Shown here: piece by piece, positions 1 through 9,654 of the stretch
Layout of the letters: the number at the start of each line of letters is the position of its first letter
How positions within the stretch are numbered: position 1 is the first letter of the stretch
Source: Citrobacter sp. 18056
GTDB lineage: Bacteria; Pseudomonadota; Gammaproteobacteria; Enterobacterales; Enterobacteriaceae
DNA: 64,000 nt
Direction of reading: 5' to 3'
Assembly: GCA_902706235.1 (NCBI GenBank)
Contig: CACSJR010000004.1
Coordinates: 124,001-188,000 of the forward strand
Position numbers and translations under genes: made by a program
The notes under the pieces: generated by a model
Told to the model about the DNA's origin: nothing
Databases searched by the model: none
What the model saw: only the letters and a program-made list of their open reading frames with translations

Positions 1-1005
1 TTCCGGCCAGCCTTTCAGCTCATAGTGGTGATGAATTGGCGCCATACGGAAGATGCGCTGACCGCGCAGCTTAAAGGAGCCGACCTGCAAAATGACCGAC
101 AGGGTTTCAACCACAAACACGCCGCCCATGATCAACAGCAGGAACTCCTGACGCAGCAGCACGGCGATAATGCCGAGCGCGCCGCCCAGCGCCAGAGAGC
201 CCACGTCGCCCATGAAGACTTGAGCCGGATAGGTGTTGAACCATAAGAAACCTAAACCGGCCCCGACGATCGCCGTACAGACGATCACCAGCTCACCGGC
301 ATGGCGTAAATATGGAATGTGCAGGTAGTTGGCAAAGTTCATGTTACCGGTAGCCCATGCCACCAGTGCGAAGCCCGCCGCCACGAAGACCGTTGGCATA
401 ATCGCCAGGCCGTCGAGGCCATCCGTCAGGTTTACCGCATTGCCGGTGCCGACAATCACGAAGTAGGCCAGCACGATGTAGAAGATGCCGAGTTGCGGCA
501 TGACGTCTTTAAAGAACGGCACAACCAGCTCGGTGGCTGGCGTATCTTTTCCGACCATGTAAAGCGCGAAGGCCACGCCCAGCGCAATCACCGACATCCA
601 GAAGTATTTCCAGCGGGCAATCAGGCCTTTGGTGTCTTTACGCACCACTTTGCGGTAGTCATCGACGAAGCCGATGATGCCGTAACCCACCAGCACCACT
701 AGCACGCACCAGACATACGGGTTAGATGGGTAAGCCCACAGCAGAACAGACACCACAATGGCGGTCAGGATCATGATCCCGCCCATGGTCGGCGTGCCGC
801 GTTTACTGAAATGCGACTCCGGGCCGTCGTTACGTACGACCTGGCCAAACGCTAATTTTTGCAGACGGGCAATCATACGCGGGCCCATCCACAGGGAGAT
901 GAACAGCGCGGTCAGCAGGCTGACGATGGCACGAAACGTCAGATAGGAAAAGACGTTAAAGCCTGAGTAATATTTGACCAAATGTTCGGCCAGCCAAACT
1001 AACAT
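1..1005 (-). CDS. mraY: MraY, phospho-MurNAc-pentapeptide translocase (3' end outside window)
   Basis: MraY is an integral inner-membrane enzyme. It transfers phospho-MurNAc-pentapeptide from UDP to undecaprenyl phosphate, giving lipid I, the first membrane step of peptidoglycan synthesis. I translated the minus strand from the ATG at 1005 and obtained 335 codons that match the enterobacterial protein up to the window edge; about 25 C-terminal residues of the usual 360 are missing. The catalytic aspartate pair falls at residues 115-116 (FVDDYRK), the NLTDGLDG motif follows near residue 190, and MGDVGS places the third aspartate near residue 267. The protein alternates hydrophobic helices with short loops. 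Its start overlaps the end of murF by 7 nt, which fits translational coupling in the dcw operon. Confidence 0.97.
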   Translation of the reverse strand, partial: MLVWLAEHLVKYYSGFNVFSYLTFRAIVSLLTALFISLWMGPRMIARLQKLAFGQVVRNDGPESHFSKRGTPTMGGIMILTAIVVSVLLWAYPSNPYVWCVLVVLVGYGIIGFVDDYRKVVRKDTKGLIARWKYFWMSVIALGVAFALYMVGKDTPATELVVPFFKDVMPQLGIFYIVLAYFVIVGTGNAVNLTDGLDGLAIMPTVFVAAGFALVAWATGNMNFANYLHIPYLRHAGELVIVCTAIVGAGLGFLWFNTYPAQVFMGDVGSLALGGALGIIAVLLRQEFLLLIMGGVFVVETLSVILQVGSFKLRGQRIFRMAPIHHHYELKGWPE

Positions 1006-2357
1006 GTTCCGTTCTCCTGTAGAGCGCGAACCACCTCTTCCATGGCAGCGCTACGTGAACCTTTCACTAAAATGGTAATAATCTGATGCTCTTCGATAAG
1101 CGTTTTCAGACGTGAAATCGCTGCTGGCTTGTCGGCAAAATGCTCGCCAACGCCGCTGGCATCGCTAATCGTTTTACTGAGGGTGCCGACGCTGATGACG
1201 CAGTCGATGCCCGCCGCTTTCGCCGCTTCACCCACCTGGTTATGGCAGGCTTCGCTTTCCTCGCCGAGCTCTGCCATGTCGCCAACGACCATCACGCGGA
1301 AGCCGGGCATTTCAGATAACACCTGCGCCGCCGCGGTCATTGAACCCACGTTGGCATTGTAGGAGTCATCGAGCAGAAGCTGGTTTTCGGCCAGTTCAAT
1401 CGGGAACAGACGGCCCGGCACGGCTTTCAGCGTGGCGAGACCCGCTTTCACTGCCGCTAAATCCGCACCAACCGCCATCGTCAGCGCCGCTGCAGCCAGC
1501 GCATTGGCGATGTTGTGACGGCCAGGCAGCGGCAGCAGCACGTCGACGTTGCCGACCGGAGTCTGCAACGTGAATTCGGTGCCGTGGCTGGTGACGTGAA
1601 TGTTGTTGGCCGTGAAATCACTGTTCGCTGCATTCGGCGAGAAGCGCCACACTTTGCGGGAGCCAATCACGCTCTGCCAGTTCAGCCAGTCGTTATTATC
1701 GGCGTTCATAATCGCGATGCCGTTCAGCGGCAGGCCGCTGTAGATTTCACCTTTCGCTTTGGCAACGCCCGCCAGAGAGCCGAAGCCTTCCAGATGCGCG
1801 GCAGCCAGGTTATTCACCAGCGCAGCTTCCGGACGCGTCAGGTCGACGGTCCAGGCAATTTCGCCCTGATGGTTCGCGCCTAATTCAATCACCGCAAATT
1901 CGTGTTCTTTGGTCAGACGCAGCAGCGTCATGGGCACGCCGATGTCATTATTCAGATTGCCTGCGGTGTAAAGCGTGTTGCCACACTGGCTGAGAATAGA
2001 TGCCGCCATCTCTTTCACCGAAGTTTTACCGGAAGAACCGGTTAATGCGACAACGCGCGTTGGCACCTGCTGACGCACCCAGGCTGCCAGCTCGCCAAAA
2101 GCCAGTCGGGTGTCTTTCACCACCACCTGCGGTAAATGACAGTCCAGTTTACGGCTCACCAGCAGTGCGCCTGCGCCAGCGGCTTCGGCCTGTTCGGCAA
2201 AATCGTGGGCGTCGAAACGCTCACCTTTGAGGGCCACAAACAGGCAGCCCGCCGTGATTTTGCGAGTATCCGTGGTCACTGCATCAATCGTGGTGTCCTG
2301 GCCCAACAGCTCGCCGTTAAGGATCTCAGCAATTTGGCTCAGTGGAAGGCTAATCAT
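999..2357 (-). CDS. murF: MurF, UDP-MurNAc-tripeptide:D-Ala-D-Ala ligase
   Basis: This cytoplasmic Mur ligase uses ATP to add D-alanyl-D-alanine to UDP-MurNAc-tripeptide, completing the soluble peptidoglycan precursor that MraY uses next. The protein has 452 residues, the usual length. The ATP-binding P-loop GSSGKT lies at residues 107-112. The central Mur-ligase domain and the C-terminal domain with the [10 protein letters not shown] and VVGDMAELG segments are both intact. The start overlaps the murE stop by 4 nt and the 3' end overlaps mraY, so the gene sits inside a tightly coupled minus-strand operon. Nothing unusual was seen. Confidence 0.98.
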   Translation of the reverse strand: MISLPLSQIAEILNGELLGQDTTIDAVTTDTRKITAGCLFVALKGERFDAHDFAEQAEAAGAGALLVSRKLDCHLPQVVVKDTRLAFGELAAWVRQQVPTRVVALTGSSGKTSVKEMAASILSQCGNTLYTAGNLNNDIGVPMTLLRLTKEHEFAVIELGANHQGEIAWTVDLTRPEAALVNNLAAAHLEGFGSLAGVAKAKGEIYSGLPLNGIAIMNADNNDWLNWQSVIGSRKVWRFSPNAANSDFTANNIHVTSHGTEFTLQTPVGNVDVLLPLPGRHNIANALAAAALTMAVGADLAAVKAGLATLKAVPGRLFPIELAENQLLLDDSYNANVGSMTAAAQVLSEMPGFRVMVVGDMAELGEESEACHNQVGEAAKAAGIDCVISVGTLSKTISDASGVGEHFADKPAAISRLKTLIEEHQIITILVKGSRSAAMEEVVRALQENGTC

Positions 2358-3841
2358 ACGACGACTCCCAGCAGACGCGCCGCGGTGACGCGGTCGGAAT
2401 AGTCGAGACGGCGATTGCCAACGATTTGGTAGTCTTCGTGACCTTTACCGGCCAGCAGAACGACATCATTCTCTTTCGCCTGCATGATGGTGGCAGTCAC
2501 GGCTTCCGCGCGGCCTTCCATCACTTTCGCCCGGCCTGCGTCGAGCATTCCGGTGAGAATATCGTTGATGATGGCGCGCGGCTCTTCAGTTCGGGGGTTG
2601 TCGTCCGTCACCACGGCGATATCCGCGAACTGTTCAGCAATGGCACCCATCAGTGGACGCTTGCCTTTGTCGCGATCGCCGCCGCAGCCAAATACGCACC
2701 ACAGCGTACCGGTGCAGTGCAGTCGTGCGGCTTCGAGCGCTTTTTCCAGAGCATCCGGCGTATGGGCATAATCCACCACTACGGTCGGTTTTCCTGGTGC
2801 GCTGAACACTTCCATACGGCCGCAAACCGGCTGCAAACGCGCCGCAGATTTCAGCAGGTCAGCCAGCGGGTAATCCAGCGCCAGCAGCGTCGCCAGGGCC
2901 AGCAGCAGATTGCTGACGTTAAACGCCCCCATCAGGCGGCTTTCGATTTCGCCTTCGCCCCAGCTGGAGTCGAAGTGAATGGTCGCCCCGCTGTCGTGAT
3001 AGTTCACCGCAGTGGCTTTCAGCCAGCGGCCATGACAGTTCGGATTAATGTGGTCTTCCATCGACACCGCGACGGCGTCCGGCAGTTTTTCCAGCCAGCG
3101 ACGGCCCACTTCGTCATCGGCGTTAATAATTGCCTGGCCGAAATGGTGCGTGGAATAGAGCATCCACTTCGCCGCTTCGTAGTGTTCCATGTCGCCGTGG
3201 TAATCAAGGTGATCGCGGCTGAGATTGGTAAACACCGAAGCGACAAATTTCAGCGCCGATACGCGATGCTGAACCAGGCCGTGAGATGACACTTCCATCG
3301 CCGCAAACGAGGCGCCCTGCCCTGCCAGGCCAGATAGCACATGCTGTACGTCGACCGCAGAACCGGTGGTATTTTCGGTTGGAATGACTTTATCCAGCAG
3401 GCCATTGCCCACCGTGCCCATCACGGCGCTGGTTTCACCGAGCAGCTGCGCCCATTGCGCCAGAAGCTGGGTAGTGGTGGTTTTGCCGTTAGTCCCGGTC
3501 ACGCCGACCAGGCTCAGTTGTTCTGAAGGCTGGTTGTAGAAACGTCCCGCCAGGGCGGACAAACGTTCGTTGAGCTGGCTGAGATAGATGACCGGCACGC
3601 CGTGCATTTCGCGGATTTCGCCATCCGCAGCGTCATCTTTTGCTTCAGCAATAATGGCAGCTACACCTTGCGCTATCGCCTGCGGGATATATCGACGCCC
3701 GTCCGCCTGATGACCTAAAACAGCCACGAAAAGATCGCCCGACGCCGCTACACGGCTGTCGAGTGTCATCTCTCGCAGTGTCCGCTCCGGTGCATTCGGC
3801 ACCCACGGAGCAAGAAGGTCGCGCAAATTACGATCTGCCAC
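2354..3841 (-). CDS. murE: MurE, UDP-MurNAc-dipeptide:meso-diaminopimelate ligase
   Basis: MurE adds the third stem-peptide residue to UDP-MurNAc-L-Ala-D-Glu in the cytoplasm. The DNPR motif at residues 414-417 is the signature of enzymes that select meso-diaminopimelate rather than lysine, as expected for a Gram-negative. The P-loop GVTGTNGKT starts at residue 113, and the lysine that is carbamylated in the family is in YEAAKW (residue 225). Its 495 residues equal the E. coli length. The gene overlaps the upstream ftsI by 14 nt and the downstream murF by 4 nt. The diaminopimelate pathway gene dapB is also in this window, although far away. Confidence 0.98.
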   Translation of the reverse strand: MADRNLRDLLAPWVPNAPERTLREMTLDSRVAASGDLFVAVLGHQADGRRYIPQAIAQGVAAIIAEAKDDAADGEIREMHGVPVIYLSQLNERLSALAGRFYNQPSEQLSLVGVTGTNGKTTTTQLLAQWAQLLGETSAVMGTVGNGLLDKVIPTENTTGSAVDVQHVLSGLAGQGASFAAMEVSSHGLVQHRVSALKFVASVFTNLSRDHLDYHGDMEHYEAAKWMLYSTHHFGQAIINADDEVGRRWLEKLPDAVAVSMEDHINPNCHGRWLKATAVNYHDSGATIHFDSSWGEGEIESRLMGAFNVSNLLLALATLLALDYPLADLLKSAARLQPVCGRMEVFSAPGKPTVVVDYAHTPDALEKALEAARLHCTGTLWCVFGCGGDRDKGKRPLMGAIAEQFADIAVVTDDNPRTEEPRAIINDILTGMLDAGRAKVMEGRAEAVTATIMQAKENDVVLLAGKGHEDYQIVGNRRLDYSDRVTAARLLGVVV

Positions 3842-5594
3842 CTGTTCCCTCGCCTTGATTCGTCACAAATTCACTTTTTTCGCCCGTTGCCAGCGCATCC
3901 GGTTCAATGTTCATGGTGCGCAGAACGCCGCCCATGATGGCACCGAACACCGGCGCGGAAACGGCGCCGCCGTAGTATTTCCCTGCCTGCGGATCGTTGA
4001 TGACCACCACCAGCGCGAAACGCGGCTGGCTGGCTGGCGCAACGCCCGCGGTATAAGCAATGTATTTGTTGATGTACTTACCGTCTGGACCCACTTTCTT
4101 CGCCGTACCGGTTTTAATCGCGATGCGGTAGCCTTTGATGGCCGCCTTCACGCCGCCGCCGCCAGGCAGCGCCACGCTTTCCATCATGTGAACCACGGTA
4201 CGAACGATAGGCTCCGGGAAGATACGCTCACCGGGAACCGGGGGATCAACTTTGGTTATCGACAGCGGGCGATAGACCCCGTAGCTGCCAATCGTTGCGT
4301 AGACTCGCGCTAACTGTAACGGCGTTACCATTAGCCCGTAGCCGAAAGAGAAGGTGGCCCTCTCTATGTCAGACCACCGTTGTTTTTGAGGATATAAGCC
4401 ACTGCGTTCTCCGACCAACCCCAAATTGGTCGCTTTTCCCAGTCCAAAACGTGAGTAAGTATCTACTAACGCTGAGGACGGCATCGCTAACGCCAGCTTG
4501 GAGACACCGACGTTACTCGACTTCTGTAGTACCCCGGTCAGGGTTAATTCGCTGTATCGCGCCACGTCTTTGATTTCGTGGCCGTTAATTCGGTATGGAA
4601 TGGTGTTCAGGACCGTGTTTTCATTGACGATACCGCGTTGCAGCGCGGTCATCACCACCATCGGTTTGACGGTCGAACCGGGTTCGAAGACGTCAGTAAT
4701 GGTGCGGTTACGCATAATGTCTTTCTGCGTACCGGACAGATTATTCGGGTTGTAGGAGGGGCTGTTGGCCATCGCCAGCACTTCACCCGTGGTGACATCC
4801 ACCAGCACCGCGCTACCGGATTCCGCTTTGTTAAACGCCACGGCGTTATTCAGTTCGCGATAAACCAGAGCCTGCAGCCGTTCGTCAATGCTCAACGCCA
4901 GGTTGTGTGCGGCCTGACTGTCTGTCGAGGAGATATCTTCAATCACGCGACCGTAACGGTCTTTACGCACGATACGCTCACCCGACTGGCCAGTCAGCCA
5001 TTTATCAAAGCTCTTTTCAACGCCTTCGATCCCCTGGCTATCAACGTTAGTAAAACCGATGAGGTGAGCGGTTACTTCTCCGGATGGATAGTAACGACGA
5101 GATTCTTCACGTAAATGAATCCCTGGCAGCTTAAGCTTTTTGATGTAGTCGGCCATGTCAGGGTTGACCTGACGCGCCAGATAGATAAAGCGCATCCGCG
5201 GATTGGTATTGATACGTGCAGCCAGCTGGTCGAGCGGCATGTTCAGCGCGTCGGCTAATGCTTTCCAGCGGTTATCGATGCTGACGCCACCTGCATCATG
5301 CAATTCTTTCGGATCGGCCCAGATAGCCTTCACCGGCACACTCACCGCCAGTGGGCGGCCAGAGCGGTCGGTTATCATGCCGCGCGAGGTAGTGACTTCC
5401 TGCACGCGCAGGGAGCGCATATCGCCCTGACGCACCAGCATGTCAGGGTTGATTATCTGCAACCATGCTACACGACCCAGCAGAAACGCCATCGCCAGCA
5501 AAATACAGCCGCAAAGCAACGCAAAACGCCAACTGATAAAGTTGGCCTGTGCTTCCTGACGTTTTGATTTAAGCGTCTTTGCCGCTGCTTTCAT
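3828..5594 (-). CDS. ftsI: FtsI (PBP3), septal peptidoglycan transpeptidase
   Basis: FtsI is the essential class B penicillin-binding protein that crosslinks septal peptidoglycan; it works with FtsW and is regulated by FtsQLB and FtsN. It is a bitopic inner-membrane protein: a short cytoplasmic N-terminus is followed by one transmembrane helix at about residues 22-42. The rest is periplasmic, with a non-catalytic pedestal domain and the transpeptidase domain. Catalytic motifs are visible: STVK with the acylated serine at residue 307, SSN near residue 360, and KTGTAKK near residue 494. At 588 residues it has full E. coli length. It begins 15 nt after ftsL and overlaps murE. Confidence 0.98.
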   Translation of the reverse strand: MKAAAKTLKSKRQEAQANFISWRFALLCGCILLAMAFLLGRVAWLQIINPDMLVRQGDMRSLRVQEVTTSRGMITDRSGRPLAVSVPVKAIWADPKELHDAGGVSIDNRWKALADALNMPLDQLAARINTNPRMRFIYLARQVNPDMADYIKKLKLPGIHLREESRRYYPSGEVTAHLIGFTNVDSQGIEGVEKSFDKWLTGQSGERIVRKDRYGRVIEDISSTDSQAAHNLALSIDERLQALVYRELNNAVAFNKAESGSAVLVDVTTGEVLAMANSPSYNPNNLSGTQKDIMRNRTITDVFEPGSTVKPMVVMTALQRGIVNENTVLNTIPYRINGHEIKDVARYSELTLTGVLQKSSNVGVSKLALAMPSSALVDTYSRFGLGKATNLGLVGERSGLYPQKQRWSDIERATFSFGYGLMVTPLQLARVYATIGSYGVYRPLSITKVDPPVPGERIFPEPIVRTVVHMMESVALPGGGGVKAAIKGYRIAIKTGTAKKVGPDGKYINKYIAYTAGVAPASQPRFALVVVINDPQAGKYYGGAVSAPVFGAIMGGVLRTMNIEPDALATGEKSEFVTNQGEGTGGRS

Positions 5595-5609
5595 GCGTCG
5601 TGATAATCC

Positions 5610-5975
5610 TTATTTTTGTACAACGATGTTTTCCTGGGAAGGATCGACATGCTGCATTTGCAGCTTCTCCGTGGCGATCCGCTCAACCCGGCTATGGTCG
5701 CCGAGTGCATTCTCTTCAAGGATCAGGTTACGCCACTCAATATCCAGAGCATCGCGTTCCAGAACCAGCTGTTCACGTTGTGCGGTCAGCAAACGGGTAT
5801 GGTGCGCCGTCGTGACCACCGTTATTGCCGACAAAATAATGCAAATGAACAGGCAGAGTGGCAGCTTCCCAAACCGCAAAAGGTCGTCGCCGATCACGCC
5901 AGGCAAGGCATGGCGTTCGTTGCTTCCTAACGACCCTTTCACTTTGCTTAGGGCTTCTGACACTCTGCTGATCAT
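5610..5975 (-). CDS. ftsL: FtsL, divisome protein
   Basis: FtsL is a small bitopic division protein (121 residues) that forms the FtsQLB complex and helps activate FtsWI at the septum. The N-terminal ~37 residues are cytoplasmic. One hydrophobic helix follows (about residues 38-57, [15 protein letters not shown]), then a periplasmic segment with leucines spaced as in a coiled coil, as known for the FtsL-FtsB pair. The length is identical to E. coli. The start overlaps the rsmH stop by 4 nt. Position and near-identity leave no realistic alternative. Confidence 0.97.
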   Translation of the reverse strand: MISRVSEALSKVKGSLGSNERHALPGVIGDDLLRFGKLPLCLFICIILSAITVVTTAHHTRLLTAQREQLVLERDALDIEWRNLILEENALGDHSRVERIATEKLQMQHVDPSQENIVVQK

Positions 5976-6913
5976 GCGTTCGTCCTCTCTGCAATACGCA
6001 GTACTGAACTACGAGCGCGTGGATTCTCTGCCACTTCTTGTTCGCCCGGCATCAACTTGCCTAGTGCTCGCAGATAACGGCCACCCAGCTTCCTGAGTTG
6101 CTCTTCGGTCATCGGTAACCCTGCCGGAACCTGCGGACCGCGGCTTTGCTCACGCATAAAGCGTTTCACAATGCGGTCTTCCAGCGAGTGGAAACTGATG
6201 ATGGAGAGCCGCCCACCCGGGGCAAGCACGCTGAGCGAGCTTTTTAGCGCCTGCTCTATCTCCTCAAGTTCACTGTTCACCCAGATGCGCACCGCCTGGA
6301 AAGTACGGGTCGCAGGATGTTTGAATTTGTCTTTCACCGGCATCGCCGCAGCAATGACTTCCGCCAGTTCTTTGGTGCGGGTCATTGGCTCAATGCGATT
6401 ACGCTCAACGATGGCGCGGGCAATACGTTTGCCAAAGCGCTCTTCACCAAAGGTTTTGATAACCCAGGCGATATCCGCTTCTTCTGCGTTCAGCAGCCAC
6501 TCGGCTGCTGACTGGCCGCGCGAGGGATCCATACGCATATCCAGCGGGCCGTCACGCATAAAGGAGAAGCCGCGTTCAGCGTCGTCAAGCTGTGGTGAAG
6601 AGACACCAAGATCGAGCAGAATGCCGTCGATCTTGCCTGTAAGGCCGCGCTCGCTAACGTAATCAGCAAGCGCGGAAAAAGGTCCATGCACAATGGAAAA
6701 GCGGGAGTCATCGATGGCGTTCGCCACAGCGATAGCTTCTGGATCCCTGTCGATAGCCAACAACTGCCCTTCCGCTCCCAGTTGCGAAAGGATCAGGCGT
6801 GAGTGACCACCACGACCAAAAGTGCCGTCAATGTAGATACCGTCAGGACGAATGTTCAGACCGTTTACAGCCTCGTCCAGCAGTACCGTTGTATGTTTAA
6901 AATTTTCCATCAT
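5972..6913 (-). CDS. rsmH: RsmH, 16S rRNA (cytosine-1402-N4)-methyltransferase
   Basis: RsmH (formerly MraW) methylates N4 of C1402 in the 16S rRNA P site using S-adenosylmethionine. I chose the ATG at 6913, which gives [16 protein letters not shown] and 313 residues, the E. coli length. The longer open frame extends back into mraZ without homology. The SAM-binding region [13 protein letters not shown] and AIDRDPEAI is near the N-terminus, and the family segment [15 protein letters not shown] is near residue 250. There is only 1 nt between the mraZ stop and this start, so translation is probably coupled. It is the second gene of the dcw cluster and overlaps ftsL. Confidence 0.97.
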   Translation of the reverse strand: MMENFKHTTVLLDEAVNGLNIRPDGIYIDGTFGRGGHSRLILSQLGAEGQLLAIDRDPEAIAVANAIDDSRFSIVHGPFSALADYVSERGLTGKIDGILLDLGVSSPQLDDAERGFSFMRDGPLDMRMDPSRGQSAAEWLLNAEEADIAWVIKTFGEERFGKRIARAIVERNRIEPMTRTKELAEVIAAAMPVKDKFKHPATRTFQAVRIWVNSELEEIEQALKSSLSVLAPGGRLSIISFHSLEDRIVKRFMREQSRGPQVPAGLPMTEEQLRKLGGRYLRALGKLMPGEQEVAENPRARSSVLRIAERTNA

Positions 6914-6914
6914 T

Positions 6915-7373
6915 TTATAAGGACAAATCCTGCAACCGCTCCGACAATTCTCCAGAGGCGGACTGCTCAGCGTCGATATCTTCCTTGACCCGTTGATACC
7001 AGGTCGTTTCATCCCACAGTTCAAACTTGTTGAACTGTCCGACCAGCATCACTTCTTTGGTCAGTCCGGCGTGTTGCCGTAAAACCGGCGCAATCAGCAA
7101 ACGACCGGCGTTGTCCATTTGACATTCGCTGGCATGCCCCAGCAACAGACGCTGTACGCGGCGTTCTGCGGGGTTCATGCTCGACAGTCGCGACAATTTT
7201 TGCTCGATGATTTCCCATTCGGGCAGCGGGTAAAGCAGCAGGCATGGGTGATGGATGTCAATGGTGCAAACCAATTGACCAGCAGCGTTCTCAAGCAGCA
7301 AATCCCGGTATCGGGTTGGGACGGCTAAACGCCCCTTGCTGTCGAGATTGACTAACGTAGCTCCACGGAACAT
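6915..7373 (-). CDS. mraZ: MraZ, transcriptional repressor of the dcw cluster
   Basis: MraZ is an AbrB-like (SpoVT/AbrB fold) DNA-binding protein. It forms large rings and represses its own promoter at the head of the division and cell-wall cluster. The ATG at 7373 gives [16 protein letters not shown] and 152 residues, matching E. coli; the 12-codon upstream extension of the open frame has no homology. Two copies of the MraZ fold are visible, the first starting with [13 protein letters not shown] and the second with [13 protein letters not shown] near residue 80. Its known operator pattern lies immediately upstream at 7392-7416, so autoregulation is directly supported. Confidence 0.97.
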   Translation of the reverse strand: MFRGATLVNLDSKGRLAVPTRYRDLLLENAAGQLVCTIDIHHPCLLLYPLPEWEIIEQKLSRLSSMNPAERRVQRLLLGHASECQMDNAGRLLIAPVLRQHAGLTKEVMLVGQFNKFELWDETTWYQRVKEDIDAEQSASGELSERLQDLSL

Positions 7374-7391
7374 GCCAGCCTCACCCCTTTT

Positions 7392-7416
7392 CTCCACTTT
7401 CGCCCACAAATCCCCA
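7392..7416 (-). promoter_or_regulatory. MraZ operator: three TGGGN-type repeats
   Basis: Read on the minus strand, TGGGG (7416-7412), TGGGC (7406-7402) and TGGAG (7396-7392) recur exactly every 10 bp between the mra promoter and the mraZ start codon. Direct TGGGN repeats spaced by 5 nt are the established MraZ binding pattern in E. coli. The third copy is degenerate at its fourth base. Confidence 0.85.
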
Positions 7417-7424
7417 CCTAAAGG

Positions 7425-7454
7425 AGTTTACGGAGCGGAGGAAAAGCTTGTCAA
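7425..7454 (-). promoter_or_regulatory. Pmra, sigma-70 promoter of the dcw cluster
   Basis: On the minus strand a perfect -35 hexamer TTGACA (7454-7449) is followed after 18 bp by TAAACT (7430-7425) as the -10. The layout matches the known E. coli mraZ promoter. Transcription would start next to the MraZ repeats, so bound MraZ would block initiation. Confidence 0.8.
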
Positions 7455-7933
7455 GCCAGCACTGATGCCATATGAGTCCGAAAACTCAATAATAAGCACC
7501 AATATTCGCCTTGATTAATTTCTGTCCAGCGAACGAGGCAAAATAACGTCATGAATAGTGGCGAGAAAAAAACCAACAGGTTCGTAACGATTTTGAACAA
7601 CTCAATTTCACAAAGGTGAAAATATAAAGTGTCAGTTTGCGACGTGCGCGGCATTTTAGGACATTCTCCTCCGCGTTAATAGCCCTTGCTGGAACTGTTT
7701 CTACCAGCCCAGAGCCCTTAAAGCGTGAGGAAATGTGAGCGCGTGAATGAAGTGACTGTTAATTCTGCAAAAGGCGGCAAGAATGTAACAAAACAATACA
7801 AAAGAAAACGTTCTTTACTTTTCATTAACCTAAATTAATACCGCCAGGCTTCGTTAAAAAGAAAGATAATAGTGATTGGCTGAATCTTAAGGAATTGTCT
7901 GAATAAGTATTTTCATCTTTTTCTGGAAGGAAA

Positions 7934-7966
7934 TTAGGAAAGGCAATTCGATTCACTTGCCTTTCC
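7934..7966 (-). terminator. Probable cra transcription terminator
   Basis: Just beyond the cra stop, 9-bp arms GAAAGGCAA (7938-7946) and TTGCCTTTC (7957-7965) form a hairpin. On the minus strand it is followed by a moderately T-rich stretch. The T-run is interrupted, so termination strength is uncertain. Confidence 0.65.
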
Positions 7967-7975
7967 CATTATCGC

Positions 7976-8980
7976 TTAACGGCGGCTCAGACTTCCGCGA
8001 CGATACAGATTACGGCGAATACGGCTGAGGCCTGGCTTTGGCTTACGAGGCTCATCCAGGCTTGCCAGCACGATTTCAAGCACGCGTTCAGCAACATCAC
8101 GATGACGCTGCGCCACGGCCAGAACAGGGCACTGGAGGAAGTCGAGAAGCTCATGATCGCCAAAGGTGGCGATAGCCAGTTCCGATGGCAGCTTCCCTTC
8201 TCGACGAAGCGTAACGTCCATCACACCCTGAAGCAGCGCAAAAGAGGTCGTAAATAGCGCCTGTGGCATCGGATGGGTTTCCAGCCATTTTTCAAACAGC
8301 TGAGCGGCGGCTTCACGCTCATAGCTGTTCGCATAAAGGAAATTCACTTCTCGCGGGTCATCTTTCCATGCGCTACGGAACCCCTGCTCACGCAGGAAGC
8401 TGACGGAAAGCTCCGGCAGCGCGCCAAGATACAGCACCGTGTCCGCCGGGAATTTACGCAGCTCAGCGCCCAGCGCTTCGGCGTCTTCCTGATCGGCACC
8501 GACGACGCTGGTGAAATGCTCGCGATCGAGCGCACGATCAAGGGCAACAATCGGGAAGGGATCGTTAGCCCAGCGCTGATAAAACGGATGCTCAGGTGGC
8601 AATGATGTCGACACGATGATCGCATCCACCTGACGCTGGAGCAGATGCTCAATGCAGCGCATTTCGTTGTCAGGCTGATCCTCAGAGCAGGCGATCAGCA
8701 GCTGATAGCCACGCTGGCGCGCCTGGCGCTCGAGGTAATTCGCAATGCGGGTATAACTGGTGTTTTCGAGATCGGGGATAACCAGGCCAATGGAACGGGT
8801 ACGGCCCGCGCGCAGACCGGCGGCGACGGCGTTGGGATGATAGTTATGCTCGCGCACAACGGCCATGACCTTGTCGACAGTTTTATCGCTGACGCGATAC
8901 TGTTTCGCTTTTCCATTGATCACATAGCTCGCCGTGGTGCGTGACACGCCGGCAAGCCTGGCGATTTCATCCAGTTTCAC
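7976..8980 (-). CDS. cra: Cra (FruR), catabolite repressor/activator
   Basis: Cra is a LacI-family global regulator of carbon flow that represses glycolytic and activates gluconeogenic genes; fructose phosphates relieve DNA binding. The N-terminal helix-turn-helix reads [21 protein letters not shown], the hinge helix follows ([12 protein letters not shown]), and the rest is the periplasmic-binding-protein-like effector domain. At 334 residues it is the E. coli length. The gene is monocistronic, with a terminator candidate downstream and a perfect palindrome 47-62 bp upstream. It stands between the ilvIH operon and mraZ, as in E. coli. Confidence 0.98.
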   Translation of the reverse strand: MKLDEIARLAGVSRTTASYVINGKAKQYRVSDKTVDKVMAVVREHNYHPNAVAAGLRAGRTRSIGLVIPDLENTSYTRIANYLERQARQRGYQLLIACSEDQPDNEMRCIEHLLQRQVDAIIVSTSLPPEHPFYQRWANDPFPIVALDRALDREHFTSVVGADQEDAEALGAELRKFPADTVLYLGALPELSVSFLREQGFRSAWKDDPREVNFLYANSYEREAAAQLFEKWLETHPMPQALFTTSFALLQGVMDVTLRREGKLPSELAIATFGDHELLDFLQCPVLAVAQRHRDVAERVLEIVLASLDEPRKPKPGLSRIRRNLYRRGSLSRR

Positions 8981-9026
8981 AATTGCCCCTTGCTTAAAAT
9001 GTACAATCCATAACCATTGTTAAATC

Positions 9027-9042
9027 ATGGAATAAATTCCAT
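9027..9042. promoter_or_regulatory. Palindrome upstream of cra (possible operator)
   Basis: ATGGAAT-AA-ATTCCAT is a perfect 7+7 inverted repeat 47-62 bp upstream of the cra start codon. It has the shape of a dimer-binding site. The binding protein is unknown, and resemblance to the Cra consensus is only partial. Confidence 0.35.
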
Positions 9043-9106
9043 AACATCTAAGCGCAGAATGCGCACAGCGGCAACCGCTTTTGTTGACACTTACCGCTGA
9101 TTTCGC

Positions 9107-9136
9107 AAAAAAAAGCCCGACATCAAAGGTCGGGCT
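9107..9136 (-). terminator. Rho-independent terminator of ilvIH
   Basis: On the minus strand a 7-bp GC-rich stem (AGCCCGA/TCGGGCT at 9114-9120 and 9130-9136) with a 9-nt loop is followed by an uninterrupted T-run (A-run at 9107-9114 on the plus strand). It lies 25 nt after the ilvH stop codon. Confidence 0.9.
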
Positions 9137-9160
9137 ACGGTTTTCGGATGAAACGCAGGC

Positions 9161-9652
9161 TTATCGCATTATCTTGTCGCCGCGAGACAGGCCCACAACG
9201 CCTGAACGCGCCACTTCGACAATGCGCGCCACATCACGTAGCGAGGCAAGGAAAGCGTCGAGCTTATCGCTGGTACCCGCCAGTTGAACGGTGTAGATAG
9301 ACGGCGTGACGTCGATGATTTGCCCGCGGAAGATCTCGGTATTACGCTTAACTTCTTCGCGCCCGTAACCGCTGGCCTGCACTTTCACCAACATAATTTC
9401 ACGTTCGACGTGCGCGCCCTGGCCGAGTTCACTGACGCGCAGCACGTCCACCAGCTTGTGCAGCTGCTTTTCGATTTGCTCGATGACCTTCTCGTCACCG
9501 ACGGTCTGAATCGTCATGCGGGAGAGCGTCGGATCGTCGGTCGGCGCTACGGTCAGGCTTTCAATGTTGTAGCCACGCTGGGAGAACAGCCCAATCACGC
9601 GCGATAAAGCACCCGATTCATTCTCCAGTAAGACTGATAATATCCGGCGCAT
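9161..9652 (-). CDS. ilvH: IlvH, acetolactate synthase III regulatory subunit
   Basis: IlvH is the small subunit of acetohydroxyacid synthase III. It activates the catalytic subunit IlvI and confers feedback inhibition by valine. The start is the ATG at 9652 ([19 protein letters not shown]), giving 163 residues as in E. coli; the open frame extends 10 codons upstream without homology. The N-terminal ACT domain covers about residues 1-80 and contains the glycine-rich valine-site region; the C-terminal domain follows. The start is 2 nt after the ilvI stop, so translation is coupled. A strong terminator lies immediately downstream. Confidence 0.97.
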   Translation of the reverse strand: MRRILSVLLENESGALSRVIGLFSQRGYNIESLTVAPTDDPTLSRMTIQTVGDEKVIEQIEKQLHKLVDVLRVSELGQGAHVEREIMLVKVQASGYGREEVKRNTEIFRGQIIDVTPSIYTVQLAGTSDKLDAFLASLRDVARIVEVARSGVVGLSRGDKIMR

Positions 9653-9654
9653 AA

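Larger units (their letters stand above)
7374..7975. other. 602-bp intergenic region between cra and mraZ
   Basis: The mraZ-proximal 80 bp hold the mra promoter and MraZ operators, and the cra-proximal 45 bp hold a terminator hairpin. In the AT-rich remainder (about 7460-7930) I see no convincing gene, tRNA or repeat on either strand. A gap of similar length lies between cra and mraZ in E. coli. Confidence 0.7.
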
